Assembly (NCBI RefSeq): GCF_000143415.4 | Contig: NW_003314264.1 | Coordinates: 1,149,520 to 1,213,519 of the forward strand | DNA length: 64,000 nucleotides | DNA from: Selaginella moellendorffii | Lineage: Eukaryota; Streptophyta; Lycopodiopsida; Selaginellales; Selaginellaceae | Direction of reading: 5' to 3' | Shown here: one piece after another, positions 58,836 to 64,000 of the stretch | Numbering within the stretch: position 1 is the first letter of the stretch | Layout of the letters: each line of letters opens with the position of its first letter | The notes under the pieces: generated by a model | What the model saw: only the letters and a program-made list of their open reading frames with translations | Told to the model about the DNA's origin: nothing | Database searches by the model: none | Program-made: the position numbers and the translations under genes

Positions 58836-60590
58836 TGTAAACAACTAATTTTTCCATTCTACTTTAGTCACTTAACCACACCTCTGACCACTTGGAAGAG
58901 TCTCATTCACAACCTCCTTAAATCCAATTTAGGACTTGGGACTTGCTAGCCCCGAGAATGGCATCCATGCCACTCATCCCTTGCACTTAGTGCAAGTGCT
59001 CCACGTGCCCGGTCCCAAGATCAACACCCCAAGGTACCACCGACATACTAGCCCATTACACTAAGGCCATGCTCCTTCACCTTAGTCATACCGGTGGTCC
59101 AACACCACCTGCATCGCAGTCCCGTCTCTCAAGGACTGGGCCATCCGTCCAGGAGTGACCATCCAAAATCCACTCCTTAGCATCCTTAAGATGCCCACAA
59201 ACATGCGGAACAACCTTCCCCAATATCACTTTTACAGTCCCCACCAAGTCCCTTTTCTGTCCATGGCCGTGTTTGCCAACACTGCCACTGACACAGGGCT
59301 TATAGGCCCGACCACTAAGTCCCACTATCCTTTGGGACTTCCTCACCACATAACTGTACCATTGGTCACTACACAGAGGGCCACTCTTCTTCCTTTCCAT
59401 AGTCTGGGACTTTGGGATAACATTTCGGAACACCGTGGCCTTATATAGGCCTCATGGGTACTCTCCCCACCTTCCGTCTTTTGGTGCTCTAGCCATGGGT
59501 TTAGAGCGAGGTTCCATTGAGCCACGCTAAGTATCCAAGTAGGTAGTGCCACCCACACTTGGATTGGGAGCATCGACTATTCGATCTCCCGGGGGAACTA
59601 AAGCTGGCTCTTGAACACTTCACTAAGCTACCCCACTTGACAGTCCATATTCACTCTAGCCTTGGACCTCCCAATGGTTATCCCGTCACCCAACACCTGG
59701 ACACGGCCTTCTTGGGCCAAACTAGCCTTTCTTGGCCAAACTGGCTTCACTGGAGTTCTCCCCCTTACTATACTTTTGGAGCTCACCAAACCCCCCAGGG
59801 TATGGGAGACGAACGCTTTGGGCTTTCACCCTCTCAGACTCAAACTCGGACTTGGACTCAGACTCAGACTCGGACTCGGACTCGGACTCGGACTCGGACT
59901 CGGGCTCGGGCTCGGTCTTGGCCTCGACCTTGGTCTTGGTCTTAGTCCCGGTCTCGGTCTTGGTCTCGACTTCGGACTCCATCTCGGGTCCTTCTCGGAC
60001 TCCATCTCGGATTCCATCTTGGGTCCATCTCGGACTCCATCTCGGGTCCATCTCGGACTCTATCTCAGGTCCATCTCGGACTCCATCTCGGGTCCATCTC
60101 GGACTCCATCTCGGACTCCATCTTGGGTCCATGTTAGACTCCATCTCGGGTCCGTCTCGGACTCCATCTCGGGTCCATCTTGGACTCCATCTCGGGTCCA
60201 TCTTGGACTCCATCTCAGGTCCGTCTTGGACTCCATCTTGGGTCCATCTCGGACTCCATCTTGGGTCCCTCTCGGACTCCATCTCGGGTCCATCTCCGAC
60301 TCCATCTTGGGTCCGTCTCAGAATCCATCTTGGGTCCATCTTGGACTCCATCTCGGACACTTCCACGTGTCATATGTTGGTCCTTTTGGGTCCTTTTTTG
60401 GGGCCTCGCTTATTGCTCGCTTCGTGCTCGTTCCTCAAGCACTTTTGTTGGGAGTTCCACTCCTGCTCTCGACCTTTCAAGTTGGAGCTTTTAGTCCAAA
60501 CGTGTTACACTCGTTTGGCTTTTGCTTTGGCCACTATCACATGGCACCCTTCTGGCTCCACTTTGGGGCCTAGGGATTTTGTGTCTCATA
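58836..60590 (-). mobile_element. Solo B LTR, reverse
   Basis: It runs from TGTAAACAACTAATTTTTCC to TTGTGTCTCATA and is flanked by the perfect 5 bp duplication TTGAA (58831-58835, 60591-60595). The hexamer array (inverse) occupies about 59835-60365, and the core is at about 59765-59832. It lies inside the C fragment. Confidence 0.9.
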
Positions 60591-60735
60591 TTGAATTAAC
60601 AATGCCATTTCCACTAACACAAGTGTTAGCGATATCAATGCCTCAACTACACACTTTCTCCATCCAACAACTTGCTAACGAATAAACTAACAAGTTATAG
60701 CAAGTGAATGCTGTAGCATCCCCCCCCCCCCCAAA
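60591..60735 (-). repeat. Extra copy of C internal sequence, part 2, ending in a C-run
   Basis: It continues the C fragment (ATTAACAATGCCATTTCCAC matches about 56322) and stops in a run of 14 C (about 60719-60732), beyond which the interrupted B LTR resumes. The C-run corresponds to the G-tract of the LTR core in inverse orientation. Confidence 0.65.
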
Positions 60736-60836
60736 ACATGTCCAAACATGTTACTCTTATTTGGCTTTCACTTCAACCACTACCATATGGCAACCTTTCG
60801 GCTCCACTTTTGGGGCTTTATGATTTATGTCTCACA
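60736..60836 (-). mobile_element. B LTR in reverse, TGTGAG-end piece
   Basis: About 100 bp corresponding to the first 100 bp of the B LTR, ending TATGTCTCACA. It completes the LTR begun at 57340. Confidence 0.72.
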
Positions 60837-60967
60837 TAGCCTATTTGCTACTTGTAGCAAACTTAGGGGAGGTTTACTTTCACCCATAGTACATGGAATA
60901 ACTCACAGAACCACTAATAGGCTAATATTAATTTTGCCAACTCAAAGTGTATCCTTGAGTTGCTAAT
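60837..60967 (-). mobile_element. Internal region of element C copy 2, part 3
   Basis: It parallels about 11880-12015 of copy 1 (GAGGTTTACTTTCACCCATAG). It is interrupted by the solo B LTR that follows. Confidence 0.8.
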
Positions 60968-63116
60968 TGTGAGACACAAATCCCCAAGCCCCAAAGTGGA
61001 GCCAAAAGGGTGCCACATGGTAGTGGCCGAAGCAAAAGCCAAACAAGCATAACATGTTTGGACTAAAAGCTCTGACTCAAAAGGTCGAGAGCAGGAGTGG
61101 AACTCCCAATAGAGTGCTCAAGGAACAAGCATGAAGTGAGCAATAAAAGAGTCTCTAGAAAAGGGACACAAGAGGACCAATACATGAGATGTGGAGGAGT
61201 CTGAGATAGACCCGAGATGGAGTCCGAGATAGACCCGAGATGGAGTCTGAGATGGAGTCCGAAATGGACCCAAGATGGACCCGAGTGTAAGCTCTTGAGT
61301 TTAGACTTCCTGAGAGGTCACCCAGCCCAGTACTATTCAAACCCAAGGACGCTTAACCCCAAGTATCCCAAGACCCTTAACCGATTGGAAAAGGGGGTGC
61401 ACTCTTGTTCATGGGCCCTTTCCCTCTATATTTGAACCCTAACGGATCGTCTCTCAAGTCGTTCCCTTTGGTTGCTTACAATCCACCACGCTTCCCTGCA
61501 AGTTCACGCCCTCGTGAATGGAAGCTGAGAGCCGCAGCTCTCCCGAGAGCCCCGCTCTCTTGACACCCTACCCCTCGGGTCGAGCCCAGCGGGAGCAAAC
61601 TGGACCAGCCAGATGTCAATCAACATGTGGTGCGATTCCCTTAGCCAACCAACAGAGTCGGACCCGAGACCCCTCTGATACCAAATGTAAGCTCCTGAGT
61701 TTAGACTTCCTGAGAGGTCACCCAGTCCAGTACTATTCAAACCCAAGGACGCTTAACCCCAAGTATCCCAAGACCCTTAACCGATTGGAAAAGGGGGTGC
61801 ACTCTTGTTCATGGGCCCTTTCCCTCTATATTTGAACCCTAACGGATCGTCTCTCAAGTCGTTCCCTTTGGTTGCTTACACCGAGATGGAGTCTGAGATG
61901 GACCCGAGATGGAGTCCGAGATGGACCGAGATGGAATCCGAGAAGGACCCGAGACGGAGTCCGAAGTCGAGACTGAGACTGGGACCAAGACCGAGACCGA
62001 CACCGAGACCAAGGCCGAGGCCGAGACCGAGACCGAGACCAAGGCCGAGGCCGAGACCGAGACCGAGACCAAGGCCGAGGCCGAGACCAAGCCCAAGCCC
62101 GAGTTTGAGTCCGAGTCCAAGACCGAGCCCAAGCCCGAGTTTGAGTCCGAGTCCAAGACCGAGGCCAAGACCGAGCCCCAGCCCGAGTCTGAGTCCGAGT
62201 CCGAGTTCGAGTTCAAGTCTGAGAGGGTGAAAGCCCAAAGTGTTCGTCTCCCATACCCTAGGGGGTTTGGTCAGCTCCAAAAATATAGTAGGGGGAGGAC
62301 TCTAGTGGAGCCAGTTTGGCCCAGGAAGGCTGTACCCAGGTGTTGGGTGATGGGATAACCATTGGGAGGTCCAAGGCTAGAGTGAATACGGACTGTCAAG
62401 CGGGGTAGCTTGGTGAAGTGTTCAAGAGCCGGCTTTAGTTCCCCCGGGAGATCGAATGGTTGATACTCCCAGTCCAAGTGTGGGTGGCACTGCCTACTTG
62501 GATATATGGCATGGCTTAATAGAACCTCGCTCTAACCCCATGGCTAGAGCACCCAAAGGCGGAAAGCGGGGAGAGTACCCACGAGGCTCGCATAAGGCCA
62601 CGGTGTTCCAAAATGTTGTTGCAATATCCCAGATTGTAGAATGGAAGAGGAGCAATCCTCTAATGTAGTGACCAAGGATACGGTCATGTGGTGAGAAAGT
62701 CCTAGAGAACAGTGGGATTTAGTGGTCGGGCCTATGGGCCTTATCCCAGTGGCAGAGTAGGCAAACTCGGCTATGGACAGAAAAAGGACTTGGTAGGGAC
62801 TGAAAGGGATATTGGGGAAAGTGGTTCCCCCTGTCTGCGAGCATCTTAAGGATGCTAAGGAGTGGATCTTGGATGGTCACTCCTGGACGGATGGCTCAAT
62901 TGTTGAAAGACAGGATTGTGGTGCAGGTGGTGCTGGACCACCGGTGGTACCAAGGTGAATATGCATGGCCTTAGTGTAACGGGCTAGTATGTCGGTGGTA
63001 CCTTGGGGTGTCAGTCTTGGGACCGGACACGTGGAGCACTTAGACCAAGTGCAAAGGATGAGTGGTATGGATGCCATTCTCATGACTAAAGTAGGATGGA
63101 AAATTAGTCGCTTACA
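60968..63116 (+). mobile_element. Solo B LTR, forward, with a TRIM nested in it
   Basis: TGTGAGACACAAATCC...CGCTTACA, flanked by CTAAT/TTAAT (60963-60967 and 63117-63121, one mismatch). The hexamer array (61195-61285 and 61881-62220) is split by the TRIM. The core is at about 62224-62295. The segment before the end is shortened by a deletion near 63080. Confidence 0.87.
61286..61880 (-). mobile_element. Complete TRIM (miniature LTR retrotransposon), family E
   Basis: Two 195 bp LTRs (61286-61480 and 61686-61880; two or so differences) enclose 205 bp. The 5 bp duplication is CCGAG (61281-61285, 61881-61885). On the minus strand the base run next to the right LTR reads TTTGGTATCAGAGG, a good Met-tRNA primer site, and the run next to the left LTR is purine-rich (GGGAAGCGTGGTGGAT), so the element reads on the minus strand. 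There is no coding capacity; it needs proteins in trans. Confidence 0.93.
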
Positions 63117-63468
63117 TTAATGCCCCTCACTCACAAGCCCAAGCTTAAACTCGTGCAAAATAGTACACCTTAAATCCTTTTTGCCAACTCAAAATATAAC
63201 TTTAAGTTGCTAATATGCCTCACTCCTGAGCCCAAGTGCAAACTTAAGCAAACGGAACATCTTTATCCATCCTATGAGCCTAAGAGCAAGCTCACATTAT
63301 AAGGTACAAAAAAGGAAACCAAAGTCTATATCCAAGGAATAAATGTGAAGTCATAGCACCCAAATGTGTACCCACTCAAATCATCATTTTTATTTCTGTG
63401 TATGCAACAAGACTAGTTGCCTAATCTCATTGAATAGCACTTGCTGAGATGTATCTTTTAATACCAAA
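63117..63468 (-). mobile_element. Internal region of element C copy 2, part 4, with primer site
   Basis: It parallels about 12015-12250 of copy 1, with a local duplication of the AACTCAAA...CCTCAC segment. The minus strand next to the LTR reads TTTGGTATTAAAAG, a degenerate Met-tRNA primer site. Confidence 0.82.
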
Positions 63469-64000
63469 TGTAGCACATGGTTTTCAACCTTTATCCTATG
63501 GTGATTTATCATAGAATAACCACGAGGTAGAACCTAAACACTTTATATGCCATTTGTCATATGCCATGTGTGACAAGTCACATGTCTATAGGACAGTGGT
63601 GCAAAACCCAAGTTTTAAAACTTTGGGCCAATGAACGAAAGAACGGAGCCAAACTCCTAAGCATAGAGTCGAGGAGCGAAGGTGTTGGAGCACAGAATGA
63701 CTTCTGAGTGTACAGCCCAAGGAGCAAAGAGACATGAGCACAGAGTGATTTAGAACAGTCCTAAAGCATCCCACATCCCAATGCTAGGACTAGCACGTAA
63801 AATGGAGCCAAACGAAGTCTACCACTATTTCAGCATACCGGTGGCCTAATGCAAAGATATGGGTACTCCACCAACTAACATGGTACCACACAAGAGGGAA
63901 CGAAACTACACCTCAAATTAGTCAGCCAAGCCTGACCTACCCACTATCCTTATATCCTTATTATACATTTGGAACCCCTTATATCCCCCCCCCCCCCCCC
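63469..64000 (-). mobile_element. 5' LTR of element C copy 2 (cut by window end)
   Basis: Starts TGTAGCACATGG, the inverse of the C LTR end. The window stops inside the C-run (63986-64000) that corresponds to the G-tract of the core module. The element therefore spans 38287 to beyond 64000, with about 20 kb of later insertions inside it. Confidence 0.87.

Overview
The window is eukaryotic nuclear DNA from a plant, most probably a lycophyte such as Selaginella (inference). The reasons are a long intronless pentatricopeptide-repeat gene of the land-plant organelle type, GT-AG introns of only about 40-60 nt, a plant Ty3/gypsy chromovirus, and initiator-Met-tRNA primer-binding sites in every LTR family. 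Host genes occupy about 5 kb (13.5-18.5 kb). Almost all the rest is nested transposable elements.

I named the LTR families A-E. A is an autonomous chromovirus (LTR 1115 bp). B is a large non-coding derivative (LTR about 1.8 kb, 7.5 kb in all). C is an AT-rich non-coding element (LTR about 1.1 kb). D has a 370 bp LTR and a gag relic. E is a 595 bp TRIM with 195 bp LTRs. Layout: 1-6700 chromovirus A (5' LTR cut by the window edge), inserted in a gag relic of D (6701-7680), itself inserted in a reverse copy of C (7681-13296). 13.5-18.5 kb: a broken lectin gene, an intact seven-exon EFG1-like rRNA-processing gene and a PPR gene, all on the minus strand. 18.9-22.5 kb: lectin relic, decayed copia and gypsy pieces, and a 284 bp MITE. 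22.5-32.2 kb: a C LTR broken by an old B LTR, itself split by a complete B element (24496-32025, TSD GACCA). 32.2-38.2 kb: a DNA transposon (T1), truncated on the left, carrying one large multi-exon gene. 38287 to the window end: a second reverse copy of C containing a 13.4 kb DNA transposon (T2, 42194-55587) and several B LTRs, which contain further insertions.

The most unusual content is in T1 and T2. T1 shares its terminal sequence and a 22 bp interrupted palindrome (ATGGCRTG-N6-CAYGCCAT) with the MITE at 22211-22494. The palindrome recurs about a dozen times in T1, including inside four or five of its tiny introns just before the 3' splice sites. The T1 gene joins, in one frame across its introns, a ParB/sulfiredoxin-like domain, a DNA-methyltransferase-like fold, an acidic linker and an FCP1-type phosphatase domain that has lost its catalytic Asp. 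T2 encodes a SWIM-containing Mutator-like transposase, a small zinc-finger protein and, on the other strand, a different protein with the same ParB-like plus methyltransferase-like order. Two transposons with unrelated ends thus appear to carry a related chromatin/DNA-modifying cargo. All these element genes contain premature stops, so these copies are fossils.

The LTR families are functionally linked. A, B and C share a core of about 70 bp with a G-tract. A and B share LTR 3' ends, 3'UTR segments and polypurine tract, suggesting A-type machinery moves B. The chromovirus integrase contains two precise spliceosomal-type introns, which is unexpected for an element copied through RNA.
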